Part shown: piece after piece, positions 31,348 to 43,769 of the stretch
Layout: every line of letters starts with the position of its first letter
Numbering within the stretch: position 1 is the first letter of the stretch
NCBI GenBank assembly: GCA_003952965.2
Contig: CM025852.1
Coordinates: forward strand, 13,220,597-13,284,596
Source: Morella rubra
Taxonomy: Eukaryota > Streptophyta > Magnoliopsida > Fagales > Myricaceae
Length of the DNA stretch: 64,000 nt
Direction of reading: 5' to 3'
Made by a program: the position numbers and the translations under genes
The notes under the pieces: generated by a model
The model's input: only the letters and a program-made list of their open reading frames with translations
The model's database searches: none
Told to the model about the DNA's origin: nothing

Positions 31348-33569
31348 CTGGTATAAGCTTCATCCCTGACCCCAACTGTTCATTCAGTGGTTGGAGAAGG
31401 TGGTGCCCACCTACAGTTCGAAGTGAACTAAGAACTTCCAACCAATGCATTAGATTAACAGTGCTCTGTGTAATGGGGTGGAGGGGTGGAGGGGTTAACT
31501 TTTTTAGCAAGATTTTGTCTCTAGTATGTGACGTGCAGGTGTAAATATGCCCAAGACCTGCACCACTTTTATAGGAAGAACTTACTAGAATCCCTCTACT
31601 TAGGCATGGGAGTAGAAAAAATATATGTATAGCTTCTTGTGTATATGAATCCCACCAAAATGCGTATATGCATATTTATAGTTTGCGTTCAAAAACTGCT
31701 ATCTACTTCTCTGTACTTTCGTCTTTTTTTCAGCAAAGAGGTGAGTGAGTCGTAGCCTCTGGTTTCGCCATAGAGGAACAACAATATTTTTTTTGTATAT
31801 AATATATGCTATGGGAGTGATAATTACAAGCTTAGTGCTCATGCATTAATTTTTTAAGATATAATGAAACTGGGCGCATAAAGCCATTGTTTAGGTCGCA
31901 TATTGTCTTAGCAATTACCAAACTGCAATTGGTTATATAGCTCATCGTATTAGTTCCAAACGTATAGTTTGTGAAAAAAGTTAGACGAGAGTAGGGAAAG
32001 AATATATCCATATATGTAAAAAGTAAATATGAAGAACAGGTTGAAAAGATGAAAAGGAGGATAGCCTGATGATAGTGACGGCAATTGGAGGAGATGCTGG
32101 ACCAAAGTGAGCAAAACACTTTTCTTTTTGATTTTCTTGTTTTAACTTTTTTTTTTCTCTTCGCCTTCTGTTCGATTGTGAGGGTCTGCAGGCCTACTAA
32201 AACAAAGCACTTTCCTTTAATTTTAAAACAATTAAATAAATCATACTCACCGTAACAGTGCCGGTTAGAATGACTGCTGGACACTCTCTCCCTTTCTCTT
32301 ACCATTTCTTTATGGCTGAGGCAAGGAGATTTGGGCTACTTTAGCAAGTTGGCTATGACGTGTGTTACTAATAAATTCGTGTGAGATCTCCCTGTTGACG
32401 GCAATTGGAGGAGATGTTGGACCGAAGTCGGCAAAGCACTTTTCTTTTTGATTTCCTTGTTTTAAATTTTTTTTCTTTCTTCGCCTTCTGTTCGAATCAA
32501 TTTCTATTTTGTCTGACCAAAAAGTAGGACAAAAGGCTAAAAAGTAGGACAAAAAGTTGAGAGAATGACGATAGGAACAAAAATTTCCAATATTTGGTAG
32601 TTTGCATTTTTAAAATATTGAAAAAAAACAAACTGCTGCTGTTCAAAAGTATGTTTTATGCATGCAAGGGGTCTGCAGGCCTGCTGTTGGTAGGCGTTCA
32701 GAGCCTAGTGTCAAATCCCGTCCGCAGTGATCTTTGCTACTGTTGAAAATTTGATGCTATAGCAGGGGATAGTTCTTCTCTGTAAGAAATGTTTCGATTG
32801 TCATCGCTTCGCAAGGGCAATCACTCTTCTGTCTAGACTCCTACGTTTCCAAGTTGCTCCCGCCATACTCCCTTTAATCTGCAGTTTTGACAGAGGCTTC
32901 AGCGTATCACCAAGTAGTCTCCAGCTTGATCTACAAGGTGTAGGTAGGAACCACCTACAGACGATGTACCATTTTGCATCTGACTTCAAAACTTTTCATT
33001 GTTGTTTTTTATATATGCATTTGTATCTTGGTTTGTTTTAATCTCTTTGTTGGGGCATGGATATGTGTTGTGTTAGGTTTGTTTAACAGTTGGGGTTAGG
33101 AGGTAGGGGTAGGGAGGGGTGATATTAGAACATCCATGAAGAAAATTTTAATTTTCTTATAATAGTCTTACCCCTTTTTTCTATGCATAAAAAAAATATA
33201 ATTAAATTGGTGGTGTATAAAACAAAAGTTCGGACTGAATGTGTACAAAGTGTAAAATGTGTTTAATAGAGGTACTTCACACAAAATCAACCACTTTATT
33301 GTGTTTCTATAGGAGTTTTACCAGCTTTTATGTATTTGGTAGATTCAGTCATTTTGACGAAATAATGTAGACCACGAGCATAAGGCACTCATATATGGCT
33401 GCAAATACCACGTTTGAGTCAATGTACTTTAACCCCATGCATTCTTTGTCAATGGAAGAGGACGCCTGGTAAGGAAGATTTATTTGCTGTTATGTTATAC
33501 ATGGTTGAGGAGGAAGAGAGAGCAGTTATCTCTAAAATACCGTAGTGCACTTGTATTCTTCATGGGGCT
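31348..33569. other. No supported gene; dispersed duplications
   Basis: AT-rich. It contains the direct repeat described separately. A plus-strand open stretch at about 32770-33000 (ARAITLLSRLLRF...) is not a family I recognise. Confidence 0.4.
32077..32500. repeat. Direct repeat, about 105 bp, two copies
   Basis: GACGGCAATTGGAGGAGATG through CTTCGCCTTCTGTTCGA occurs at about 32077-32176 and again at about 32397-32495, offset by about 320 bp and with roughly 90 percent identity. A shorter shared piece, GTCTGCAGGCCT, follows at 32185 and 32671. Confidence 0.85.
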
Positions 33570-35004
33570 ATGTTTGTGCATGAGAAATTCATGGGTCATG
33601 ATGGACCATTTTATGAATATTCCGCATGACGAAGTCGACCATTAGGGCTTTATGTACCGATCTTAGACATGAATAGTTCTTGGTCGATACTAAAGGAGTA
33701 CAGGTGGAGGAATCAATCATGATTTTCATAATGATCATCAGTCATAGAAAAGGCATGCGATTTGTCATAGATAGATTTCACCATTTAACAGAAACGATAT
33801 GTCGTCATTTTAGATGGGTGATGTGAGGGATCTGTGGAATATGGATGACCATATTGACCCCTCGTCGATGGGAAAGCACACACCCATATGTGGCTGGCAA
33901 TCTTAAGTATTACCCATGGTTCAAGGTAATTATTTTTAAGTGGGAATTCTTTTGATGCTTGTTTAATCCAACATTGGATTATGTCTCTAAATGACATTGT
34001 TTTAAAAAAATTCAAACTTTTGTAGGACTGCATAAGGGGCATAGATGGGACCCAAATAAGTGCTTGGGCTCTATGCAATATGCATCCGGCGTATAGAAAT
34101 CGGAAGTCGGCTATCGCTCAAAATGTATTAGTAGTGTGTGACTTCGACATGTTGTTTACATTTGTATACTTTGGGTGGGAGGGCTCGGCACGCGACTCCC
34201 AAGTTTTCTACAACGTAGTGAGTAGGCCAGAAAATAAATTCTCACTCCCGTCACCAGGTGTGAGGCTTCATTAGGCCACTTACGTTATGCTAATTTATAT
34301 AGGACATATATACATGTATGCTTCCATATTTTTTTAGATATGCAGAACATATATACATGTATTTATATGAATTTATATAAATAAAGACAACCAATGTGCA
34401 AACTACTGGTCAAGGGTGCAATGAAAATTATATAGTCCTTGTGTCTGTAATTGACCTGAAAAATTAGAATCAGCACACTAAGTCGAATGGTGTCTTAGAT
34501 TCCAAGATGTAGTCATGATACCATTTAACTTTGATATGTTGTAGGACACTTTTACATTGTAGATTCTAAGTTACCTATCGCAAGGGGGTTTCTGCCACCA
34601 TACAAGGGGAAAGATACCACTTGCGACACTATTGTGGGAATGCTGGCACTCCACCAGAAAAGAAAGAATTATTCAACTATTTGCACTTATCATTATGGAG
34701 CATAATAGAAAGATGTTTTGGCACTTTAAAAATGCGATTTCTAGTGCTGGGAGAGATGCTACGCTACGCTCTTACGCGACAACCATGCTTTGTCATAGCA
34801 TGCTGCACTATTCACAACTATGTAAGGATTCACCGAGAATATGACAACGTATTTGAGCAGTATTCAGTGTAGGACATGATAGTGGATGGAGAAGGGGAGT
34901 TCGTACATGACATGACACCGTTTCACTTTGGGAAAAATGCTGCACAAGCAATGTCAATGGATCGTGATGTGATGGTCAATGCTATGTGGGTGAATAAACA
35001 ATAA
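33570..35004 (+). pseudogene. PIF/Harbinger transposase (HARBI1-like), nearly complete
   Basis: Three exons can be joined. The first (to 33925) has FHHLTETICRHF and ends YPWFK. The second (34026-34257) starts DCIRGIDGT with the first catalytic Asp and continues MHPAYRNRKSAIAQNV, CDFDMLFTFVYFGWEGSARDS. The third (from 34545) carries VDSKLPIARGFLPPYKGKRYH with the second Asp and ELFNYLHLSLWSIIERCFG with the catalytic Glu, then FVIACCTIHNY. Splice sites GT at 33926 and 34258 and AG at 34025 and 34544 fit. Lesions are stops near 33610, 33670 and 33825 and a TAG at 34870, after which the same frame continues for 43 codons to TAA at 35002. In active elements this nuclease cuts at TIRs and leaves 3-bp duplications. 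Confidence 0.88.
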
Positions 35005-35314
35005 AATTAGGTTACATTACTCTTCCTTTTGGCGATGAGTGTTAATGAGCACCTCAATTTTTCTCTCTAGATGTAGTCGAACATACTTTTGTTTGGGATG
35101 TCAAACTTGTATTGTGTATTGGGTTAATGTTAATTGCGCAGTAACACAAAGTGTTATTAGTTACTGCGTAGTTTTTTGTTTATTTGTTCTAACATTTTAG
35201 CCATTGTTTGACTTCAAATTCTCACGATAAAATGTTTGTAATGGACTTTGGACAGCAAGTGTATTTTGCATAAAATTGTAGTGAGGATGCAGCGTTTTAG
35301 TGGAATTGTAAGTC

Positions 35315-36123
35315 TGAATAACAACCCAAGAGGGGGGGTGAATTGGGTTTTAAAATTTTAAAACTTTTTCAAGATAATTTAAGCAACATAATTGTAAAGC
35401 TAGAACACAACGAAGAGAGATATGAGCAAGTAAAAGAAGAGATTAGTTAAAGAGATGACACCATAATTTTAGGTGGTTCGGCTAACCCTTGCCTACGTCC
35501 ACCCCCAAGGTATTTACTTCTTTGGGCTTCTTTTCACTATTCTTCAAATAGCAAATACACCTTAGCTTCTGGGTGCTAAAGGAACCTTTACAAAGCATTT
35601 TTCGAGCTCACGCTTCAACTCTCTTTATAAATCCCAAAACTCAAGGATTTCTTTTACCCACACAAGTAGGACCCAATGTTTACCCAACACTCAAGTTTGA
35701 CACATGGTTAGCATGTGTTGATACATCAAAAATTGAACTGGAGTTGAGCTCTCGAGAGTCAGTGCAATGTGTCACACTTGTCTTGGTCTGGAAAGATGTC
35801 TCGGGTGTAAGTGCAATGTGTCGACACTATGATTTAATGTGTCGACACTTATAAGTGCTAGAGAGAAAATCAGCAACTTTAAAGCGTCCAAACCATTCCA
35901 AAACCTTTTAAAGCACCTACAAAGAAAAAAATTGATCTTATCAACTTGTGTAATTGTGTTCAAGTCTCTTATAAGCATTTTTAGATAGAAAAATATGATC
36001 TTTTGAAACATATTTTTTTGAAAAGAGATTGACAATATAAAATCTAAAAGTCTTCAAAACTTAGAATATTTGTTATCATCAAAATCGCAAATAGATTGTT
36101 TTACAAACAACCTTGGGCTAACA
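35315..36123 (-). repeat. Probable solo Ty1/copia LTR
   Basis: On the minus strand it starts TGTTAGCCCAAGG (36123) and soon has TTTTGATGATAACAAA. It ends ATTCACCCCCCCTCTTGGG...TATTCA (35315), a layout typical of large plant copia LTRs. The internal sequence GGTGGTTCGGCTAACCCTTGCCTACGTCCACC (about 35472-35503) is also characteristic of this group. No internal region is attached on either side and the 5-bp flanks do not match. Confidence 0.65.
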
Positions 36124-36253
36124 GTATTGCTACTGAATATATAGCATATGGATTATGAATTGGTTGGTCTTAAAAGTCTAGTGGTTAGCAGGGATGTTTG
36201 ACATAAGTTAATTGCTTATCTAACATTTTTTGTGATTGAATTATTTTTGGCAG

Positions 36254-36674
36254 ATGGACGAAATGCCTCCAATGTGCAGTTGTGGGTATGGATTGATGCA
36301 ATTGCGTGTTGCTAGAACGGCAAAAAATTATGGTTAGTAATTTTATTACGGGCAAGTAAGTCGTTTTTGTAGTGCAGCACTTAGAGAGAGAAAATCAAGC
36401 AATATAATACAGATTTGAAATTATTGAATTAATATGGCAGTGGATAATTGCATAAATATTTGTTACTTTTGTCATACTTGAATTCAATAATTTCTATTTT
36501 GTAGGATCATCTAGGGGGATTTCTATGGGTGGACGCCTACTACCCAGATCGTCCAAATCCTCCTACCTAGAGAGAACTGAATGAATGATTCGGGAACCAC
36601 CAAACCGAGCACAGGCCATGTGGAGGCACTTGTTTGTTGCGCGATTCTATTGGCACTTTTCCTCATTCTCTTAG
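36254..36674 (+). pseudogene. Second GRF-type zinc-finger / membrane-tail fragment
   Basis: After an acceptor TTTTTGGCAG, an exon (36254-36332) encodes MDEMPPMCSCGYGLMQLRVA then RTAKNY and ends at a donor GTTAGT. This matches the first half of a GRF finger (CxCG...RTAKN). A second exon after TTTTGTAG (36505) contains GGFLWVDAYYP, resembling the CGxFxW end of the finger. After a TAG and a TGA comes a segment ending LFVARFYWHF, like a hydrophobic tail. The middle exon with the central GRRFxGC part is not found and the two exons are out of phase. The layout resembles the GRF protein inside the MULE, but the two sequences are only distantly alike. Confidence 0.5.
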
Positions 36675-38429
36675 ACGTTGTAATTGCAAAATAATTTCTA
36701 GCTCCTTCACTCTTGACTATGGTTGTATTTGTCTATTTTATTGACTCCATTATGGCTAACTTAGAATGATAGGTGTATTTTTCTATTTTGTAAACTCTGT
36801 TATGACATACTTTAGTAGTATGTGCTTGGAATGTGTGGACTTTCGACACAATAAAACAGGTCATTATTATGTTATTTACGTTAGTTTGAGAGGGTCTTTA
36901 TGCTTATGTCATGTTTTATTGTTCCTTTTATAAATCTTGACCTTGTGTGGCCAAGAAAGAACTTAGTTTGGAATGACCTGGTATAGCAGGCACCTTAGTT
37001 CGACCAGATGACAAAATTGTTGCTACTGCTGGTTGGAGACGAATTTTTTTTCAAACTGAGTTTCCTTTTTTTTCCCTGGAAGAATAATGGGCATGTATTT
37101 GCAATTCTTGCATAGTTTTAGTTACTATAAGGTACAACAACAAGAGATACTTATCAGCTATCAAAGTATATGCAGCTAACAAGTCAGAAATGACTTGTTG
37201 GGTATAGATTTGTGGTCAGTGTAATTGGTTACCCATTTCAAGTGGGGAAATTTTCCAAATAATATCTTGTATATCAAAGTTTAAGGCTAGGAGAAGTACA
37301 CAAGAAACCGGTGCTTATCATTTCTATTGAAGTTCAAAAGTACATAAGAAAATGGTACTTATCATTTCCATTGAAGTTTAGATGATTGAATCATTGTATT
37401 TATCCCTACTTTGTACGATCTCTTTGATTTTGACATTGCATAAATGTCTTCGTCAATAAGTTTGAGAAGTTATAATTTGCTTTCATCTCAACAAAGATAT
37501 AAGCTAGGTGCCCTATGTTTGTGTGGAATTGTTGTTGTACTGCAATTTAGATTTCAATTTATATGCTCAACAAAGTGAAGAATTTGAAGGGAACTTCTTA
37601 TTTTAAATTGTTGAGATACCTAGGTCATAGATGTTGCTTTGCATAAGTCAAATGCAAAATACAGAGATGATAAGAATAGGCCTTGAATTCAATCTAATGT
37701 GTCTCAGGTATTATTACAAACAGATGATGTGTTTTGCCATGTGGTGGGAATGACAAACCATTAGAAAAGTAACTAATTCTTAAATACGTTTCAGTGACAA
37801 ATTCACAACTAATACATTTTAGTAATATTCCTATTCTACTGATTCCAGAGGTGAAGCAAAGTTGAATAATTTGCAGCCGATCTGTGCCCAAAGGTGTAAT
37901 GTTTTCCATAGAGTGTGAAGGTACACCGAACTTTAATGGAGGATCTGATTTGTCGTGAGTAAACGTCAGTAATCTATGAACTATTTATCCATGGCTTGCA
38001 CCAAATCTGCCTTGGTAAATCTCTCAGAGATTTTTTGCCATGAGAGAGAGAGAGAGAGCATGAACCATGAGACTGCTTTGGCTGAAAACACAAGAAAGCT
38101 TAGAGCTTTAGCAAAAATAACAAAGTTAAAAATAAACAAAAAGTAAGATAAAACCTCAACTTAAAGTAGCATTCAGTGAGAATTTTGGTTGAATTGTCCA
38201 ATGCATGTTACGTGGACCCCACGTATTGGACCCACCTAACATCCTGACGCTATTCATATTAAATTGAGTTGGAATGGGTAATAAATAGAGAAAGCTTCCA
38301 CTTATGAAACAGATGGGCAAGTAGATTTTTCAAGCCAAACGAGGGCTTTAGTTCCTATCTGACAAAAAAACAGTGCCCAGTCCTAAAATGAGACCCCTGC
38401 CCACACCCGCATTCCAAACATGATCTTAA
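36675..38429. other. Noncoding region
   Basis: AT-rich intergenic sequence without a supported gene. Its right end carries CATTCCAAACATGATC (38412-38427), similar to MITE termini seen at 26354 and 27966. Confidence 0.4.
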
Positions 38430-39699
38430 TGGAGAGATGGTTGATGCTTTATTGGGAGAGAATTTCTTCTCGAAGCAGTTTCGAATAAGGCTGATGGGCC
38501 TGAAGGAGGAAATGGACCAACTCTTAAGCTCTCTAGGTGAAAAGGGAGAAGTGGACTTTAAGAGGTTGGATATTAATTGTGGTGTTATGGCTCAGGCTCC
38601 TTTCGGGCCTCTAGTTGTGGCCAAGCTTTGAGGGCATGGTGTCTCAAGCCTAGGGTCATCTAAAGGGATTAAGAATTAAGAAGTGGGCACGAGCTAAGTC
38701 GATAGGTTGATCGGGTGGGTTGGGCATGGTGGGCTCACCCGTCTTGGACAACTACGATCGCATTATTGCTGGCTCTCTGGTTTGCAAACCAATCAGAACC
38801 TTCACTTCAAGGTCTTAGAGGTGGGATCCCCATCGACATCGTCAATGGGGGCGGATGGTCAAGCTAGTGTCTTGCCGATGATGGTGAGTTTCTTGAAAAT
38901 TGGAGGTCTTGTCTCAATGTATCCCCGTAGCTCCATGTCGGTGCTGGACAAGTGTTCGACTTCTAAAGAATTGGTTGCAACAATTTTGCAGCATCCATTT
39001 GAGGAGTTGGCGTCGCTGCTGGAATCTGGGAGGGTGCTAGAGGAGTACAGGTCCCCTCAGAAGGTGAAGTCGAACACTTAGGAGGTACTGTCTAGAGGTT
39101 ATATAGTGGCGGCCTAGGGGAATGCTATTGCAAGATCTTTGTGCTTAGGAGGTGGTAGGTTCTATTGGTGATGGTGATTTGTAGCGATTATGTTTACCTA
39201 AGCCCTCTGTCACTTTGAAGAGTTGCTTGGATAAGTCCAAGGCATTAGAGGCAGTGAATGTGAGTCTTAAGGTGGTTGCTCAGGCAGAGGGAGTTAGTGT
39301 GAAACCAGAACCGATTATTGTAAAGGGAGGAAAATTGGTGTGTGATGAGATCAATGGTTCTGAGGTGGTGATGGAACCTTTGGCAATGTGTGTTCTTGAT
39401 AGAGGAAGGAAAGATTGCTTGACTAAGTACGCTATTTTATATTAGGTGTTGTGCATGGTGTCTTCCTTTAGGCACATGGATCTTTTTATGACCTTAGAGA
39501 AGGAAAGGGGGCAGAATTATAGCAAGATGCCAAGTAGGTCAAGAGGCAAGCTTTTGAGAGAACTTAAGCGATTGAAGTCCTCTATAAATTATGATGAGAA
39601 AACTTATGTTTCTAGGAAGTGTAGAAAGGATGGGAGGGAGTTGTTAAAGATTAATGAAGCCTAGAATTTTAAGTTGAAACGTTAGAGAGCTTACTGGTA

Positions 39700-40300
39700 A
39701 GTTGAAGTGTAATGGAGTCGAAAATTTGTTGCAAGGATGGAAGCCGGATTTGGTGTCTTTAGGAAATTAATGTGATTGTAGTGACTAAGGCCTCGAATAG
39801 GAGTTTTTAGGGGGGACCTCATGTGAGTTGGTGTAGTTTAGCGGTGGATGGTGCTTTAGGAGGTATTTTAATCTTACGGGACTCGAGGGTTCTAGAGTTG
39901 GTGGACTCGTGTGCTGGCTATTTTTCTATTGCAGTAGTCTTAAAGAATTTTGAGGATGTGGTTTAGTGGGTCTTTTCTAGAATATATGTCCTAATGACAA
40001 TGGTAGTAGGAGATTTTTGTTGGAGGAGCTAGCGGGTGTTTTTGCTTGGTGGAACTTACCTTGGTGTATTAGAGGCGACTTTAATGTTACTTGATTCCTA
40101 AGTGAACGTTCAGGCATGGTGGGTTTGAAAGTGCTATGGTGGAGTTCTCAGATTTTATTGTTAAGAACTATCTACTGGATATTTCATTGTCGGGGTGCCT
40201 ATTCACTTAGTCTAATAATAGGATCTCTCAGTCTTGGTCCAGGATCGATCGCTTTTTATTAGCTCTCGTTGGGAATCTTTTCCCTGAGATCTCTTAAAAG
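39700..40300 (+). pseudogene. LINE endonuclease domain remnant
   Basis: Recognisable blocks are DGALGGILILRDSRVLELVD (39846-39905), a segment ending [20 protein letters not shown] and RGDFNVT (about 40010-40092), and SERSGMVG. They correspond to the second half of the plant LINE exonuclease/endonuclease domain, including the GDFN motif. The domain normally nicks target DNA to prime reverse transcription. Several stops and frameshifts are present. Confidence 0.78.
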
Positions 40301-40359
40301 AGGCTACCACGTTTGTTCTTAAATTCATCCTTATTTTTTTAGAGAGTGGCAAATTTGGG

Positions 40360-41760
40360 GTGAGAAAAAGCCTTTCCATTTCAAATATGTTGAAGGAGGA
40401 TGGGTTTGTGGATAAAGCGAGGGAGTGGTGGAGGTCTTATGATTTTTCTGCATCTTCGAGTTTTATGTTTAATTCAAAACTGAAGGCTTTGAAAAGGATA
40501 TCAAATGTGGAACCAAGAGGTCTTTGGGGATCTAAATTTTAGAAAATCCTCATTTTTATATGAATTATCCTCACTAGATGGGTTACATGAGGGATGGTTC
40601 TTGATTATGAGGGGAAAGAGTGAAAAATAGTGGTGACTAAGGAGCTGAATCTTTTGATTGAGAAGGAGGAGATAAGTTGGAGGCAGAAATCTAGAGCTCT
40701 TGGTTTAAAGTGATAGATGTACCAAGTTTTTCCACCATGTGGCTAACTTTAATAGGAGGGTTAATTCTATCTCTAGTTTTGGTTGTGAGGACCCTGCGAT
40801 TATCTCTGAGGAGATTGTTATTTATATAGCTCTTTGTATAAAGAGCCTTTCTCTTGGAGAACCCTCTTGGATGATCTGGAGTTTGATTCTATCTTTGTAG
40901 ATTATACGAATTTGTTAGAAAGGCCTTTTGATGAGGATGAAGTGACTGGTTTGGTTCAAAGTCTCAATGGGGATAAGGCACGAGGCCAGAATGGTTTCTC
41001 TTTAGCCTTCTTCCAATCTTGTTGCGGGTGGTCAAGGGAGATTTTCTGTCTATATTAATGAATTTGCTCAGCAGGGGAAATTTGTTAGAAGTTTGAATGC
41101 CACTTTTATCGTTCTTATTCCTAAGAAGCGAGAACGACAAAGCTGAAGGATTTCTATCCTATTAGCCTTATGGGAGGGTTTACAAAATTCTTGCGAAAGT
41201 GTGGGCCAATAAGTTGGAGTTGGTATTGGATAAGATTATTTCGCCTTCCTAGACGCCTTTTTGAGAGGTAGATATATTTTGAATTCAGTGTTGATTGCTA
41301 GTGAATGTATTGACTTCAAGCTAAGATCTAATGTGCCGGGATATTATGCAAGTTGGATATTCATAAAGCCTATGACCATATCAACTAGATTTTCTATTAT
41401 ACCTTTTAAAGGGTATGGGTTTGGGAAAAAGTGATGTAGGTGGGTTGAGTTTTGTATATCCACTATCAAATATTCGGTGATTATGAATGGCTCTCCCAAA
41501 GGGTTCCTTAGTGGTTCCTGTGGTTTACACCAAGGTGATCCTCTTTCACCTCTTCTGTTTGTAATTGTTATGGAAGACTTAAGCAAGATGATGAAAGAGT
41601 TCATTGTGAGTGGTTTTATTGAGGGATTTGATGATGGGGGCAGAGGAAGAAGTGGGGTGCGTATTTCGCATTTATTGTTCGTTGATGACACCCTTATTTT
41701 GTGCAGGGCGATTGAGAGCTAATTTAGTAATCTTCGATGCTTACTCATTTGTTTTGAGCC
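40360..41760 (+). pseudogene. LINE reverse transcriptase remnant
   Basis: Blocks in order are the linker KAREWWRSYDF (40408-40440), FDEDEVTGLVQSLNGDKARGQNGF (about 40927-41000), LHQGDPLSPLLFVIVMEDLSKM (41527-41592), and RISHLLFVDDTLIL (41661-41702) with the catalytic DD in a FVDD variant of the usual FADD. It lies in several frames. The RT copies LINE RNA at the nicked chromosomal site. Confidence 0.85.
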
Positions 41761-41939
41761 AATGTCAGGGTGAAAAATTAATCTCTCCAAATCTGAGCTA
41801 TTCCTATTGGTAGTGTTGGCAATGTTCAAGAGTTGGCAGATATTCTGGGTTGTAGAGTTTCTTCTCTGCCAATGACTCATCTTGGACTTCCTTTAGGTGC
41901 AAGGTTTTAAAGTATTCACACTTAGGATGATATTATTAA

Positions 41940-43201
41940 GAGCGCTAAAAGAAGATTGACAGGTTGGAAGAGTAGTTACCTTTCGAAGGGGGGAAGGATC
42001 ACCTTGATTAAATCTACTCTTTCTAATCTCCTAACTTATTTTTTGTTTCTTTTTCCAAGTTATTTTCCTTTTTTCAATCGCTATTGCGATGGCAAATAGA
42101 TTGGAAAAGTTACAAAGATATTTTCAGTGAGGCAATAATAGGTATGAACACAAGTTTCACCTTCTTAATTGGGCTAAGGTCTGTTCTCCTATCAGATATG
42201 GTGGGTTGGGATTAAGGTGGCTTCCCTTGTTCAATAAAGCTTTATTAGGAAAATGGTTGTAGCTCTTTGCTACATAAAGTATGGAGGATTGTCATTATAG
42301 AAAAGTATGGCAATACGGTGGGTGGCTGGAGAACCCTTAACTTCCATGGCTCTTATGGTGTGAGTCTATGAAAGCACATTAGTAATGGAAGAACCTTCTT
42401 CAAAGAGAACATTCATTTTATGGTAAGTTGTGGTCTTAGAGTTCATTTTTGGCACGTCCATTGGTGTGGAGAGAGACCTTTGAAGTATGTTTTTCCTCTT
42501 TTATTTTTCCTAGCCCGGTGCAAAGATGTTATGGTGGCGGATTTTTTGAAGGGAGATTTTGGCTATGGTGCTTGGAACGTTCAATTTGCCATGACTGTTA
42601 ATGACTGGGAGATGGACGAATTTTTGGCATTTTTTTCTTTACTCTATTCTAAGGTTTTAAGGAGAAGAGATGATGACGAGATGCTTTGGTTAGGTTCCAA
42701 GAATGACGCTTTCTCATTTAAGTCGATGTATGGGCTCCTTATGGGTAGGTCTGCAGAGTCTTTTCCATGGTGTCAGATTTGGAGGACCTATGCTCCATTG
42801 AGAGTCTCTTTCTTTGTGTGGGAGCCGCTCATGGGAAAGTTTTGACTATCGATAATTTAAGGAGGGGTTCATGTTTGATTGATTGATTGGTGCGATCTTT
42901 GCAGATGTGATGAAGAATCAATGGATCATGTTCTACTTCATTGCTCGGTTGTCAGAGATTTGTGGTCGTATGGCTGTGTATTCTGAATTATTCCTAGGTT
43001 ATGCCTATGAGGGTGTTTGATGTACTGATGTGTTGGAAGAGGAAGTTTGATAACCCTCTAGCTTTAGCAGTTTGGAAGATGATCCCTTCTTACATTTGGT
43101 GGTGTTTACAGAGGGAGAGAACTTGTAGATGCTTTGAAGATTTTGCTCTCTTTGGAGTGTTTGAGAGGCAAGTTATTGCAGTCTTTTTATTTATGGGCTA
43201 A
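41940..43201 (+). pseudogene. LINE C-terminal region (zf-RVT) remnant
   Basis: The translation shows [21 protein letters not shown] (about 41950-42015), then LWLGSKNDAFSFKSMYGLL and FPWCQIWRTYAPLRVSFFVW (42420-42845), and PSYIWWCLQRERTCRCFED (about 43088-43143). These are hallmarks of the C-terminal zinc-binding region of plant LINE polyproteins. Confidence 0.8.
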
Positions 43202-43336
43202 TGCGGTGTTGGATTTTCCTTTCTCGGATTATCCGAATTTTCTTAGTTTTGTAGCTTGTATGATTTAGGTGTCTCAGTATAGTCCGTTGTACTATTACAT
43301 TTTTTTTAATAAATTTTATCTTACTTATTAAGAAAA

Positions 43337-43769
43337 ATATTGACTATGACTTAAAACCAAGACGATACCATTTCAAAAATAAAGAGAGATGTGCAAGTGT
43401 ATAATTTCTTTCCTTTCTCATTGTGTATTGAATAACAAGGTTGTTCTTATTTTTATGTACCTCATCCTAGAAGGATATAAAATGTATCAATCCTATTTCT
43501 ACAGATTAATTGACAACTCATTATTTGGTGCATAACATACTATCAAATGATGTTTTGAATTCCCTTAGTGCTTTGGCAGGAGAGGGCTCTTGTGACCTCT
43601 ACATTGTTTTGGTGTAGTCTCTATGCACTGTTTGATTGGTACTTAGCTAAGAATTTTGCATTGTGCTAGTGTTGCTATATGCTCTGTGTACTGTTCGAGT
43701 GATGCTGAGCTTTTGATTATGTGAAGGATGAGAATGTTGAGGTGGCATCTACTGACTTCGCATCTGATG
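43337..43769. other. Spacer without recognised gene
   Basis: AT-rich spacer between the LINE tail and the following LTR-like repeat. Confidence 0.4.

Larger units (their letters stand above)
38430..43336 (+). mobile_element. L1-type LINE, decayed
   Basis: The region shows the order ORF1-like region, apurinic endonuclease, reverse transcriptase and zf-RVT C-terminal domain, all on the plus strand and all broken by stops and frameshifts. It ends near TTTTAATAAATTTTATCTTACTTATTAAGAAAAA, which resembles a LINE 3' tail. The 5' limit is uncertain and no target duplication was established. Confidence 0.8.

Noticed and set aside
35315..36123. Solo LTR status supported by a target duplication
   Set aside because: The 5-bp flanks (AAGTC and GTATT) differ, so clean solo-LTR formation could not be confirmed.
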